A stretch of DNA of 56,737 nt from Anaeromonas frigoriresistens (GCF_016820655.1 NZ_WSFT01000024.1:1-56737); one strand, 5' to 3'. Shown: positions 26,435 through 35,827, counted from the first letter of the stretch. The notes: generated by a model from the letters alone, not told the origin. A program made the numbers and translations.

Positions 26435-27595
26435 TTATAATAAGGATAAAATCTTACCTACCATTAATCCTCCACCGGTTCCAACTATGTAACCCATCAT
26501 AGCCATAAGAACCCCAATAGGAATTAATGCTTCACTGTAAGCAGCTGCAAGAATTGGAGCAGAAGCTACTCCACCTATATTAGCTAAACTTGCTACACCA
26601 CAGGTAAATAAATCAAGCTTAAATATCTTAGCTATTACTACTAATATCATTGCATGTATTGCTAAGATTACAAATCCAGAAATTATATAAAGAGGAGCTT
26701 GACCAAGCTCAGCAAAATTAGCTCTAGATGCGATAAGGGCTACGATTGTATATAACATAACATTTGAAATCTGTGATGATCCAGGTAGTTTTGCTAAAGG
26801 AGTCATGGCTGCTATAACTCCTAAGACTGTAACTATAAGAACTGTCCATGTAGTCCCAGAGAAGAAGTCATTAGTAGGTAATTTACCACCAATTAACATA
26901 GCTGCTGCTGCTACAAAAAGACTAGTACCAAGTAATACGATCAAATCTGAAAAGTCTATAACTTTTCTTTGATTATCTTGAGCTGCAGCTAATTGAGCTC
27001 CCACTTCATCTATGACACTAGTATCTGCCTTTGTCCATTTAGCAAATTTATTAGCAAAAGGAACTAATGCTAATAGTATCATGACCCATATAGAATAATC
27101 TATAGAGTCTATAAGTAATGTATATCCTAGTTTAGCATCTGAAACACCTAATGCTTGTTGTACAGCTACCATATTTCCTGTACCACCCATCCAGCTTCCT
27201 GCTAATGCAGCAAATGCTTTCCATGTCTCCGCTTCATAGAACCCTTGGAATATAGCATATGTAACTATGAAGCCTACTGCTATACTCAATGCCGCTGCAA
27301 AAAATGTTAATAACATTTTAGGTCCTAATTTTAATATCTTTCTCAAGTCACATCTTAATAACATTAAAAAAATCATTGCTGGAAGTAAATTGCCTTTTAC
27401 TGTACTATAATACATATTCACATCATCTGTCTTTTCCCATAACCCTAAAGTTGATAATAGCATAGCTGTAAAGTAAATTAAAACTACCGCAGGAACATAT
27501 TTGAAGAATTTTCCTTTTGCTTTTTTCTCTGCTAAAACAATAAGTCCAGCAAAAAAAATTAAGAATGATAAATACATAAATCCTGATTGAATCAT
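26435..27595 (-). CDS. DUF819 family membrane protein (YjcL-like transporter)
   Basis: 386 aa from the ATG at 27595, which follows GGGGGG; the upstream TTG/ATG codons precede this ribosome site. Ten or eleven hydrophobic helices, with the conserved half-site motifs AALAGSWMGGTGNMVAVQ and ASLANIGGVASAPILAAAYS, the inverted-repeat signature of DUF819. A secondary carrier fold is likely. With the epimerase downstream it is a candidate importer for its substrate. Confidence 0.87.
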   Translation of the reverse strand: MIQSGFMYLSFLIFFAGLIVLAEKKAKGKFFKYVPAVVLIYFTAMLLSTLGLWEKTDDVNMYYSTVKGNLLPAMIFLMLLRCDLRKILKLGPKMLLTFFAAALSIAVGFIVTYAIFQGFYEAETWKAFAALAGSWMGGTGNMVAVQQALGVSDAKLGYTLLIDSIDYSIWVMILLALVPFANKFAKWTKADTSVIDEVGAQLAAAQDNQRKVIDFSDLIVLLGTSLFVAAAAMLIGGKLPTNDFFSGTTWTVLIVTVLGVIAAMTPLAKLPGSSQISNVMLYTIVALIASRANFAELGQAPLYIISGFVILAIHAMILVVIAKIFKLDLFTCGVASLANIGGVASAPILAAAYSEALIPIGVLMAMMGYIVGTGGGLMVGKILSLL

Positions 27596-27902
27596 AGATA
27601 TCCCCCCATAATATTTTAGTAACATTCAGAAAAAAATGCAAAAAAGGACCCCTGATAAAATAAGATTTATCTAAAGGTCCTTATCTACGATGATAACTAT
27701 GTTTAGTAGCTATCTAAATAAATAAGTGATATATTAATTTTCTGAATATTCTAATGGTATTATATAATATTATTTACTAATTGGCAATATGCTTGTTAAT
27801 ACAATATTTTTTTCTTAAATTAAAATGCTGAGGGACATGATCAATATCCCTCAGCTATTTAAACTGGAGGGTTCTGCTTCCCTACCAGATTAAAATATTT
27901 AG
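27596..27902 (-). promoter_or_regulatory. Structured gap: terminators and DUF819 leader
   Basis: 307 bp without a gene. Toward the CCA-fold gene are two hairpins, CTGGAGGG/CCCTACCAG (27864-27888) and GCTGAGGGA/TCCCTCAGC (27827-27855). Then an AT-rich spacer and the hairpin at 27644-27682 just ahead of the DUF819 gene. A further weak stem (GATAGCTA with TAGTTATC, 27690-27720) may be part of a leader RNA. Confidence 0.55.
27640..27682 (-). terminator. Terminator-like hairpin in the DUF819 leader
   Basis: Stems AAGGACC/GGTCCTT (7 bp) and GATAAA/TTTATC (6 bp) stacked on each other, followed by six T, ending about 45 nt before the DUF819 start codon. It could be the true terminator of the upstream operon or an attenuator for the transporter operon. 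Confidence 0.65.
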
Positions 27903-29321
27903 TTATAAAATATCTTTTAAATATTTCATCACCGAATTTCTATTCATTCCTATCTTACCCATATATATGGCTTTTTTTACTTCTTCTATTAATTTTGATG
28001 CTAGTATTTCTTCGGGTAAATCAAATTCTTTTATTATATCGGACCCTTTTATAACATCAGATATATCCTCCGTCTCTTTATACCTTGTTATATAGTTGTT
28101 TGCCATAAATTCAATATGAATTTTAAATTTACCCATTTCTTCATCTGGATATAATAATTTTCTAGTGCCTACTATATCTGATAAAGCTATAAGTAAAATA
28201 TCTAATGTTTCGTTACCACATTCTTTAAACATCTTATATAAAAACTTAGAACTTACATCATTGGATTTATAGGATACTAATGGAAGCATGTGTTTTGCCA
28301 CAATCCTATATAATATATCCCTTTCTTTAATGCTTAAATCAAACCTTTCTGATATTTCTTTTATTATTTCAGCACCAGTGATTTCATGACCTTTAAACCT
28401 AACTCTTCCTGCACTATCAACTTTTCTCGCTGAAGGTTTACCTACATCATGGAAAAATGCTCCTAGTTTTATAAGTTCTATCCTAGTACGATCTCCCTCC
28501 ATCTTTTCACCGGCATGATTTTCATAGGTCTTTCTTATATGGTCTTCAAAATATCTATCATAATATATAATATTCTCAGTAAGCTTAAGTACATATAAAG
28601 AATGAGTAAAAGCATCTACCACATGATATTTGCACTCTCCTACATCCTTCATAGATTCTATTTCAGGGAATATTTCTTCTAAAATACCTAGTTCTTTATC
28701 CATAAAACTAAAATAATAGTAAGTCTTTCTTCTTCTTAATATTTTAAAGAATTCATCTCTTAATTCTTTACCTTCTATATTAGGTATCAACCCTTTATTT
28801 CTCTTTACTGTAGTAATAGTATCTTTATCCATCTCAAAGCCTAGTTCTGACATTAATCCCACTGCCTTAATACCTAATATAGGATTATCCATTAAAACTT
28901 CCTCATCCCATATTTTTATTATATTATTCTCAATATCTACTAATCCTCCAGTGGGATCTATTATATTATTTTTTAAATCATCTTCGAAATGACATATATC
29001 AACAGCCATACTATCTATTGTAATTCCCTTTCTTTGAAGAGTTTTATTGATGTCCCCTTCTTCAACTGGATGGAAGTCAATTCTTAAATCTCTGTCAATA
29101 TCTAATACCTTATAGTGGGAAGGTCTACTTCCTTCTATAAGCTTCATATCTATTTTTTCCGAAAAATCTTTAGCTACAATAGGTGTTTTATCAGAAACTA
29201 GTAGTTCCATATCCTTAGTCTTTTTACCTAGTAAAAAATCTCTAAGATATTTTCCAGTTACGTATATTTTTATATTTTCCTCTATACTTATGTCCTTTAA
29301 TAGGGAGAAAATAGTGTCCAT
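27903..29321 (-). CDS. CCA-adding-enzyme-fold nucleotidyltransferase with HD domain, diverged
   Basis: 472 aa. The N-terminal domain has the class II tRNA nucleotidyltransferase layout, but key motifs are altered: GK replaces GG/GS (VTGKYLRDFLLG), DME replaces DxD (KDMELLV), RKGITIDSMAVD replaces RRDFTINA, and MDNPILG replaces the nucleotide-reading EDxxR. The HD domain looks intact (FTHSLYVLKL, LGAFFHDVGKP, FKGHEITGAEII). So it is unlikely to add CCA in the normal way; phosphohydrolase activity is plausible. Start follows AAGGAG. It lies 98 bp after herA in the same direction, with its own possible promoter in the gap. Confidence 0.8.
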   Translation of the reverse strand: MDTIFSLLKDISIEENIKIYVTGKYLRDFLLGKKTKDMELLVSDKTPIVAKDFSEKIDMKLIEGSRPSHYKVLDIDRDLRIDFHPVEEGDINKTLQRKGITIDSMAVDICHFEDDLKNNIIDPTGGLVDIENNIIKIWDEEVLMDNPILGIKAVGLMSELGFEMDKDTITTVKRNKGLIPNIEGKELRDEFFKILRRRKTYYYFSFMDKELGILEEIFPEIESMKDVGECKYHVVDAFTHSLYVLKLTENIIYYDRYFEDHIRKTYENHAGEKMEGDRTRIELIKLGAFFHDVGKPSARKVDSAGRVRFKGHEITGAEIIKEISERFDLSIKERDILYRIVAKHMLPLVSYKSNDVSSKFLYKMFKECGNETLDILLIALSDIVGTRKLLYPDEEMGKFKIHIEFMANNYITRYKETEDISDVIKGSDIIKEFDLPEEILASKLIEEVKKAIYMGKIGMNRNSVMKYLKDIL

Positions 29322-29419
29322 ATCATCACTCCTTAAATGATATATACCCAGTAATTATATTTGTACTACTATATTATAATAATTATCATCGTATTTTATT
29401 AATCGTATATTTAATATAT

Positions 29420-31276
29420 TTATTTATCCTTAATTTCTTCATAAGAAGTAGTAAATGCAGTTTTTCTTTTAGTTATTATTTCTTCATTTACTAAATTATC
29501 TAAGTGAGATCTTAACCCATCTACATCAAAGATTGTTTCATGGTCTGAATCTTCTTCTATTTCCTTTACTATGTCATATATATTCATCTCTGTTATAGGT
29601 AGTTTATCCTTAATTAGCTCTACCATTTTGCCAGTATCTTCCTGTCTTCTCTCTTTAAGTTCGTCAAAGGGATTAAGAGTATGAGGACTGGTAGTTTTGG
29701 CAGCTCTTACCCTTATAGCAAAAGTTCTTCCCATTATAGCTGAAGATATAAATGCATCTCCAGATTTTAGATAAGGTAACCTTTTTGCCTCTTCCCCAGT
29801 AAGATCAGTTTCTTCTTTAATAGTTTGAATATCAGAGCTTCTTACTGTTCTAAATACTAATTTAGTATTTAGCTGGGCTGTTATGGTCTCATCTAGCAAA
29901 GTAGGTCTTTGGGTAGCTAAGAGTAAAAATACTCCATACTTTCTACCCTCTTGAGATATTTCTTTAAGTATTGATTTGGATGGAGAGTCATAACCCTTTG
30001 GAGCGAAGTTATGAGCTTCGTCTGTAGATATTATAAAGGGTGGAAAATAGTCTGCTATAGTATTTTTATATTGAGCATCTTTATAGTTTCTTCTTTTATG
30101 ATATATATTATTTAATAAATAGGTTGAAAATACTTGAAGTAATCTTACATTTCCCTGAATAACCATTAATTTACCCATATTTAATCCCTCATATATGGCA
30201 TTTATATCATTACTAAATACCCCATCATTATATAGTCTAGTTAATCTCCATATTATTCCCTTCACTGAACTAGATGGACAGGTTTTATCGAAATTCTCGA
30301 ATAATTCTTTACACATAAGCCATCTTTCTCTTTCTTGATTACTATCTGCAGATGTGATTTGTTTATCTAGTTTTTGGATGGATCCTAAATCTTGAGCCTC
30401 AGAGAGCATTTTTAATCTATCATGAAAACTTTGATAAGAATCACTTCTCTTGTGTAATACATCTACTGCATTACTCATAGCATCAGAAAGCTTGCCTGAA
30501 GCATCCAATAAATTTTTCAAATCCGATGTGTTTAAATCCTTAAACTTAACCCCCACATCATGTCCTATTTGAAGACATCTAAATCTACCAGAAAAATCTA
30601 CTCTCTCATCAGGGGAAAGATACTCAGCTATAGTGGAAAAATCCATTTCATAATGAGGATCTAGTACTACTGCGGGAACTTTAAGTTTCATTACTTCTTC
30701 TAGCAATACCCTCATACCAAAGGACTTTCCAGATCCTGAACCTCCAAATATCCCTATATGAGGGTATTGATGCATACTTTTAATATCAAATATAAATGGT
30801 ATTTCATTTTGTTTTCTTATACCACCATCATCAAATATAGGAGATATATCTATCAAATCCTCATCCATATCATGTACCATTTCATCAGTACTTTTTATAA
30901 TTCCCATAACTAGTCCATCATCAGGCCTAGTCTTAACCATAATATCTTTTACTTCATAAAATTTTGGACTTCTTACATCAGAAGCAGTTTCTGCAGGATA
31001 CTGTGCTTCATTAAGTAGTCTAATCTTTCCTATATGAATAGTCTCATCATCTATATTGTATCCTATAGCATTTAAAGATTCTATCACTGAGGAATCTATC
31101 ATTCCATCATTGATATTTAATGGAATATATCTATTGTAGGAACTAGTTTCTACTACTTCTCCCATTAACTCTCCCTGTTTATTATCTTGAATTATAAGAA
31201 ATTCGTTTATTCTAAAGGGTCTATCCTTTGACCCTACAAAGACTTCTTGTTGCGTTGTCAAACCTACAACCTTCAT
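29420..31276 (-). CDS. HerA-type hexameric DNA translocase
   Basis: 618 aa. An N-terminal HAS barrel (FVGSKDRPFRINEFLII) precedes the FtsK/HerA ATPase core: Walker A GGSGSGKSF at 178-186, Walker B PFIISTDEAHNFAPKG, and ATQRPTLLDETITAQLNTKL with the arginine-rich sensor region. A C-terminal helical part follows. HerA motors work with NurA nuclease in DNA end resection in archaea and some bacteria, and in several phage-defence systems. The nurA gene is 11 bp upstream, so the pair should be co-expressed. Confidence 0.92.
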   Translation of the reverse strand: MKVVGLTTQQEVFVGSKDRPFRINEFLIIQDNKQGELMGEVVETSSYNRYIPLNINDGMIDSSVIESLNAIGYNIDDETIHIGKIRLLNEAQYPAETASDVRSPKFYEVKDIMVKTRPDDGLVMGIIKSTDEMVHDMDEDLIDISPIFDDGGIRKQNEIPFIFDIKSMHQYPHIGIFGGSGSGKSFGMRVLLEEVMKLKVPAVVLDPHYEMDFSTIAEYLSPDERVDFSGRFRCLQIGHDVGVKFKDLNTSDLKNLLDASGKLSDAMSNAVDVLHKRSDSYQSFHDRLKMLSEAQDLGSIQKLDKQITSADSNQERERWLMCKELFENFDKTCPSSSVKGIIWRLTRLYNDGVFSNDINAIYEGLNMGKLMVIQGNVRLLQVFSTYLLNNIYHKRRNYKDAQYKNTIADYFPPFIISTDEAHNFAPKGYDSPSKSILKEISQEGRKYGVFLLLATQRPTLLDETITAQLNTKLVFRTVRSSDIQTIKEETDLTGEEAKRLPYLKSGDAFISSAIMGRTFAIRVRAAKTTSPHTLNPFDELKERRQEDTGKMVELIKDKLPITEMNIYDIVKEIEEDSDHETIFDVDGLRSHLDNLVNEEIITKRKTAFTTSYEEIKDK

Positions 31277-31287
31277 TTTATCACTCC

Positions 31288-32319
31288 TTAAAGGGTTCGT
31301 TTACTTCTCTCTGAGACGAATAATTTTTCCAAAATATCTCTATCTAAATATCTATCTAATAATCCTCTCATTAATTTATCTGATATCCTTACTTCTTTAT
31401 CTATTATATCAATCCACAGGGGTATTCCTCTACTATTTTCTGGAGTTAATGTATATACTAAATTTGCCATTTCCTTGAGATAGCTTCTTTGACTATTTAG
31501 TATATCCACTCCCGTTATCATAGGAGATCTGGATGACCTAATAAATAAAGAACTTAATCCTTCCTCATATTTAGGGATGTTCTGTATCTCAGGTATTAAA
31601 GTTTCTCCCATTTCTAATATCCCATATAAAAGTTCTCTGTCATATAAGAAGTTCATAGGGGGCTCTAAAGATTTCTTTTCTGCTAACGTAGTCCCAACTA
31701 TATTTGTCTTTATATCCTTTACTACTCCAATAAGAATTATATTCTTCTCTTCACATACAGATTTAAGCTCCCTCCATTTATCTTGACACTCTATTTTATA
31801 TCTTATCAAGGAGCCATCCATCATTATAATCTTTGGATTTAATTCTAATGCTGCTCTTATAGCGGCTTTTAATTCAATACAAGATAATTTATAATTTCTA
31901 ATAAAAGTATCTACCTCACTTTTAGTTGGTTTCCCTTTATTAGAATCACCTTTATCTAATTTATCTATTATTTCCTGCTCTCTCTCTATATATAAGGGAG
32001 TATAAAAGTCCACTTCTACTATTGGATTTTCATTTTCTTTTGATCCCCTAGCTAATCCTTGGTATAATTCTACAAAGTGAGGATAGGCCCCTCCAAATTT
32101 ATTATTAGAACCATCTACAGCTACTATGCCGCCACCAGTTGCATATTCTGCCAAGACGCCTTTCGACAATTTTCGACATTTGTTGATGTTTCCTACCTCT
32201 TTATGAACCAGTTGACGAATGTATTTTTTATCCAATTTTGATACTTTTTCATATTTTTCACTAAGAATTTCATTAAGTTCTGATACTAAATTTTTCATGT
32301 CTTTATTAACTTCAAGCAT
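31288..32319 (-). CDS. NurA domain nuclease
   Basis: 343 aa from the ATG at 32319 (GAGGTGA 5 nt upstream). RNase H-like NurA fold with metal-binding aspartates in GIVAVDGSNNKFGG (about residue 65) and IIMMDGSLIRY (about 165), and a C-terminal region IPLWIDIIDKEVRISDKL with another acidic pair. NurA is a 5'-3' nuclease activated by HerA. First gene of a nurA-herA pair, divergent from abrB. Confidence 0.88.
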   Translation of the reverse strand: MLEVNKDMKNLVSELNEILSEKYEKVSKLDKKYIRQLVHKEVGNINKCRKLSKGVLAEYATGGGIVAVDGSNNKFGGAYPHFVELYQGLARGSKENENPIVEVDFYTPLYIEREQEIIDKLDKGDSNKGKPTKSEVDTFIRNYKLSCIELKAAIRAALELNPKIIMMDGSLIRYKIECQDKWRELKSVCEEKNIILIGVVKDIKTNIVGTTLAEKKSLEPPMNFLYDRELLYGILEMGETLIPEIQNIPKYEEGLSSLFIRSSRSPMITGVDILNSQRSYLKEMANLVYTLTPENSRGIPLWIDIIDKEVRISDKLMRGLLDRYLDRDILEKLFVSERSKRTL

Positions 32320-32380
32320 TGAAATCACCTCGTTTGTATTTAAAAAGTAAATTTTACCATAACTTTTTTACTATTTTCTA

Positions 32381-32409
32381 TTGACTATTTTTGGTATATC
32401 TGTTACTAT
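32381..32409 (+). promoter_or_regulatory. Sigma-A promoter of abrB
   Basis: TTGACT (32381-32386), 17 bp, TACTAT (32404-32409), about 55 bp before the abrB start codon. Confidence 0.75.
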
Positions 32410-32462
32410 TTAAAGTGTAAGAAAAATGTCGAATTTTGACTGAATTTGAAGGAGGGGTTTTT

Positions 32463-32699
32463 ATGAAATCAACTGGAATCGTAAGAAAGGTAGACGAACT
32501 AGGAAGAGTTGTTATACCTATCGAACTAAGAAGAACATTAGACATAGCTGAAAAAGACGCTTTAGAAATATTTGTAGATGGAGAAATGATTGTACTTAAA
32601 AAATATGCTCCAGCATGTATTTTCTGCGGACAAGCTAAAGATGTTTCTCAATTTAAAGGCAAAAACATTTGTCCAGACTGCTTAGACGAATTAAAGTAA
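32463..32699 (+). CDS. abrB: AbrB family transition-state regulator
   Basis: 78 aa from ATG 32463, preceded by GAAGGAGGGG. The swapped-hairpin DNA-binding domain is clear (MKSTGIVRKVDELGRVVIPIELRRTLDIAEKDALEIF). The C-terminal third adds a zinc-ribbon-like CIFCGQ...NICPDCLDEL, as in clostridial AbrB. It represses stationary-phase and sporulation genes during growth. In B. subtilis abrB is next to rsmI, as here, and is divergent from it. Confidence 0.95.
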   Translation: MKSTGIVRKVDELGRVVIPIELRRTLDIAEKDALEIFVDGEMIVLKKYAPACIFCGQAKDVSQFKGKNICPDCLDELK

Positions 32700-32730
32700 T
32701 ACATAAAAAGATATCATAATATATTTTATT

Positions 32731-32774
32731 ATAATTTCTAAGCTGAAACCTCAAGGTTTCAGCTTAGAAATTAT
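32731..32774. terminator. Bidirectional terminator between abrB and DUF1858 gene
   Basis: Perfect 20-bp arms (ATAATTTCTAAGCTGAAACC with its complement) around TCAA, serving the convergent abrB and the rsmI operon. Confidence 0.9.
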
Positions 32775-32972
32775 TTATAGCTTTTTTATTTCGTTTAATT
32801 CATCTAACAATTCAATAATATCTACATTATTTATCTTTGCAGCCCATTCCAAAGTTTCATTATATGATTCTTGACAAGTGGTGCACTTCATCCCAAATCT
32901 ATTTAATACTTCTATAACATCATTATCCATTAATATTATGTCCAAAATCTTCATATCCTTATTAAATTTCAT
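32775..32972 (-). CDS. DUF1858 small redox-type protein
   Basis: 65 aa: FNKDMKILDIILMDNDVIEVLNRFGMKCTTCQESYNETLEWAA. The CTTC pair at residues 30-33 in the turn before a helix is the DUF1858 signature, also found fused to hybrid-cluster proteins. A disulfide or metal site is likely; partner unknown. Immediately downstream of rsmI. Confidence 0.88.
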   Translation of the reverse strand: MKFNKDMKILDIILMDNDVIEVLNRFGMKCTTCQESYNETLEWAAKINNVDIIELLDELNEIKKL

Positions 32973-32984
32973 ATTAAGTGCCCC

Positions 32985-33833
32985 CTATATATCTAAACTT
33001 TCTTTGTATACTTCTCTCTTTGGTATACCTCTTTCCTTAGATACTTTTTTTATAGAGTCCTTCTTAGTGAACCCTTTTTCCATATAAGTTAATATATGCT
33101 CTTTTAGGGACATCTCCTCCCATAGGTTTTCCTCTATATTTTCTAGATTCTCTTTGGAAATCCCTTCTATAACTATAACAAATTCCCCTCTAGGATCTTC
33201 TTCTTTAAATTTTTCTATAGCTTCTTCTATATTTCCTCTAAAAATTTCTTGATATTTCTTAGTTAATTCCCTGGCTACAGCTACTCTTTTATTACCTAAG
33301 ACTTCAAATGTATCTTTAAGCATATTTTTAAGCCTATGGGGAGATTCATATATAATCATTGTCCTATATTCCAGCTTTAATTCCTCTAGCCTTTTCTTCC
33401 TTTCAGATGATTGAGAGGATAAAAAACCTTCAAAAATAAATTTATCTGTAGGGAGTCCAGATAATATTAAGGCCAATATAGAAGCCGTGGCTCCAGGCAA
33501 CACATCTACTTCAATATCTTGTTCTATAGCCTTTTTAATAATATCTTCTCCTGGATCAGATATTCCCGGCATTCCAGCATCAGAAACTACTGCAATACTT
33601 TCTCCCTCTAACAATTTATTTATAAGTATATTTCCCTTTTCATTCTTATTATGCTCATGATAACTGGTAAGAGGCTTTTTTATATCAAAATAGTTAAGAA
33701 GCTTAATTGTATGCCTAGTATCTTCAGCAGCTATCAGATCAACTTCTTTTAATGTATTTAAAGTCCTTATAGTTATATCCTCAAGATTGCCTATAGGGGT
33801 TGGACATATATATAGCTTGCCTAATTCCTTCAT
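32985..33833 (-). CDS. rsmI: 16S rRNA (C1402-2'-O) methyltransferase RsmI
   Basis: 282 aa. YICPTPIGNLEDIT, the DLIAAEDTRHT motif, VSDAGMPGISDPGE, and LPGATASILALILSGLPTDKFIFEGFL place it in the tetrapyrrole-methylase-like RsmI family. It methylates the ribose of C1402 in the decoding site. The C-terminal HTH-like tail (LKEHILTYMEKGFTKKDSIKKVSKERGI) is present. Next to trmN6 as in B. subtilis yabB-yazA-yabC; the yazA-type nuclease gene is absent. Confidence 0.96.
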   Translation of the reverse strand: MKELGKLYICPTPIGNLEDITIRTLNTLKEVDLIAAEDTRHTIKLLNYFDIKKPLTSYHEHNKNEKGNILINKLLEGESIAVVSDAGMPGISDPGEDIIKKAIEQDIEVDVLPGATASILALILSGLPTDKFIFEGFLSSQSSERKKRLEELKLEYRTMIIYESPHRLKNMLKDTFEVLGNKRVAVARELTKKYQEIFRGNIEEAIEKFKEEDPRGEFVIVIEGISKENLENIEENLWEEMSLKEHILTYMEKGFTKKDSIKKVSKERGIPKREVYKESLDI

Positions 33834-33846
33834 ATTTATCTTCCTC

Positions 33847-34593
33847 TCATTTGTCTAGTCCATATATATTATGTATTTCATCTGTATATTGACCCAATTC
33901 ATCATATACATATAAGGGTGGATCTATCTTAAGCTCGGGCTTTGCAGCCTTTATTGCTTTTATTAACACTAAATTAGGTGATTTAGATGCCTTGGGATGG
34001 ATAAATCTCAAGGTTTTAGGTTCTAATTTATGCTTTCTCAAATAATATAATATATCTGTAAGTCTATTAGGTCTATGAACCATATAAAATCGTCCATTAT
34101 GTTTTAAAAGTCTTTTAGCCTTCTCTATAACATCTTCTAATTCACACATTATCTCATGCCTTGATATGGCCTTTTTATCACTGGGATTTACCTTTCCTGT
34201 TCCTGTATCCATATAAGGTGGATTTGAAACTACTACATCGATAGAGTTTACTTCTATTACTTCTTCTACATTTTTTAAATCTATATTTAATATATCTATT
34301 TTTTCATCTAAATTATTTAGTTCCATACTTCTCTTTGCCATATTAGCTACTTGTTCTTGTATTTCTATTCCATATATTTTATTTATTTTATTTTTACCAT
34401 AAAGTATTAATGGTATTATTCCTGTACCAGTACCCAAGTCTACTATTGTAGAGTTAGGCTTTACATCACAAAAATTAGCTAATAATACTGCATCTATTCC
34501 AAAGCAGAACCCTTCTGGATTTTGTATTATTTTTAGCCCTTTTAATTGTAAATCATCTATTCTTTCATTTTCCTGTAAAAAAATATCAGTCAT
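33847..34593 (-). CDS. trmN6: tRNA1(Val) adenine-37-N6-methyltransferase family protein (YabB)
   Basis: 248 aa. Starts RIDDLQLKGLKIIQNPEGFCFGIDAVLLANF, the hallmark of TrmN6/YfiC. SAM loop VDLGTGTGIIPLIL and the catalytic SNPPYMD are present. It methylates N6 of adenine in tRNA or possibly another RNA. 13 bp upstream of rsmI. Confidence 0.9.
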   Translation of the reverse strand: MTDIFLQENERIDDLQLKGLKIIQNPEGFCFGIDAVLLANFCDVKPNSTIVDLGTGTGIIPLILYGKNKINKIYGIEIQEQVANMAKRSMELNNLDEKIDILNIDLKNVEEVIEVNSIDVVVSNPPYMDTGTGKVNPSDKKAISRHEIMCELEDVIEKAKRLLKHNGRFYMVHRPNRLTDILYYLRKHKLEPKTLRFIHPKASKSPNLVLIKAIKAAKPELKIDPPLYVYDELGQYTDEIHNIYGLDK

Positions 34594-34680
34594 AATATCT
34601 CTCCTATTATTTGATGATACTTCTATTATACCATTATTAGCGAATTTAAATAATTACATAACCAAATTCTCTGCAAAATA

Positions 34681-34710
34681 AAAAGACCCCTATCATCATT
34701 AGGGTCTTTT
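34681..34710 (-). terminator. Ferredoxin gene terminator
   Basis: AAAAGACCC and GGGTCTTTT separated by 12 nt, 15 bp after the ferredoxin stop. Confidence 0.8.
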
Positions 34711-34724
34711 GGTTAAGTACAATA

Positions 34725-34994
<270 letters not shown>

Positions 34995-35004
34995 TTAAAA
35001 TATT

Positions 35005-35823
35005 TTATTTGTTTTTTAACAATTTAATTTCATCTAGTACAAAGGGGACTATTTCTTCAGTATCATCCTCAGCTTTAACCTTTACTTTTACCATTTCTAA
35101 TAAAGGATTTGTATTTATAATTATTCCATTTCCTCTAGGAGTTCTAACTTTCTGACCTACATTTGGTAAACGCTTTAGCACTTCTTCATATGTCTCATGT
35201 TCATATTTAAGACAGCACATAAGTCTCCCACAAAGACCAGATATCTTAGTAGGATTTAATGACAAACTTTGTTCTTTTGCCATCTTTATAGAAACCGGCT
35301 CAAACTCCCCTAAGAAGGTACTACAGCATAGGGATATACCGCAAGGTCCAATACCGCCTATCATCTTAGCTTCATCTCTTACTCCAATCTGTCTAAGCTC
35401 TATTCTAGTTCTAAATATGGAAGCTAAATCTTTAACTAACTCTCTAAAGTCTACTCTTCCATCAGCAGTGAAATAAAATATCACTTTGTTATTATCAAAA
35501 GTATATTCTACATCTATAAGTTTCATTTGAAGTTTATGTTCTTCAATTTTTTTACCACAAACTTCAAATGCTTCTTCTTCCTTTTGTTTATTTTCTTCAT
35601 GTCTTTTAATATCTTCTTCCGTTGCTATTCTTATGACCTCTTTAAGAGGAGCTACTATCTCCTGTTCCTTTATCTCCTTTGGACCTACTACAACGTGGCC
35701 AAATTCAATACCTCTTGCGGTCTCCACAATAGCATATTCATCCTTTTTTATATCTATATCAACGGGATCAAAATAATATATCTTTCCCGCCTTTTTAAAC
35801 CTTACCCCAACTACTTTAATCAT
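35005..35823 (-). CDS. ricT: RicT/YaaT, PSP1-domain protein of the Y-complex
   Basis: 272 aa. VGVRFKKAGKIYYFDP, VVETARGIEFGHVVVGPKEI, and the cysteine cluster GPCGISLCCSTFLGEF...GLCGRLMCCLKYEHETYEE that holds Fe-S clusters in the B. subtilis RicA-F-T complex. That complex modulates RNase Y and the sporulation phosphorelay. RicA and RicF partners are not visible in the window. 4 bp from holB. Confidence 0.95.
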   Translation of the reverse strand: MIKVVGVRFKKAGKIYYFDPVDIDIKKDEYAIVETARGIEFGHVVVGPKEIKEQEIVAPLKEVIRIATEEDIKRHEENKQKEEEAFEVCGKKIEEHKLQMKLIDVEYTFDNNKVIFYFTADGRVDFRELVKDLASIFRTRIELRQIGVRDEAKMIGGIGPCGISLCCSTFLGEFEPVSIKMAKEQSLSLNPTKISGLCGRLMCCLKYEHETYEEVLKRLPNVGQKVRTPRGNGIIINTNPLLEMVKVKVKAEDDTEEIVPFVLDEIKLLKNK

Positions 35824-35827
35824 ATAT

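Noticed and set aside
27690-27888. T-box or preQ1 riboswitch upstream of the DUF819 gene
   Set aside because: No GGTGG-type T-box sequence and no match to the preQ1 pattern; only hairpins of unknown nature remain.
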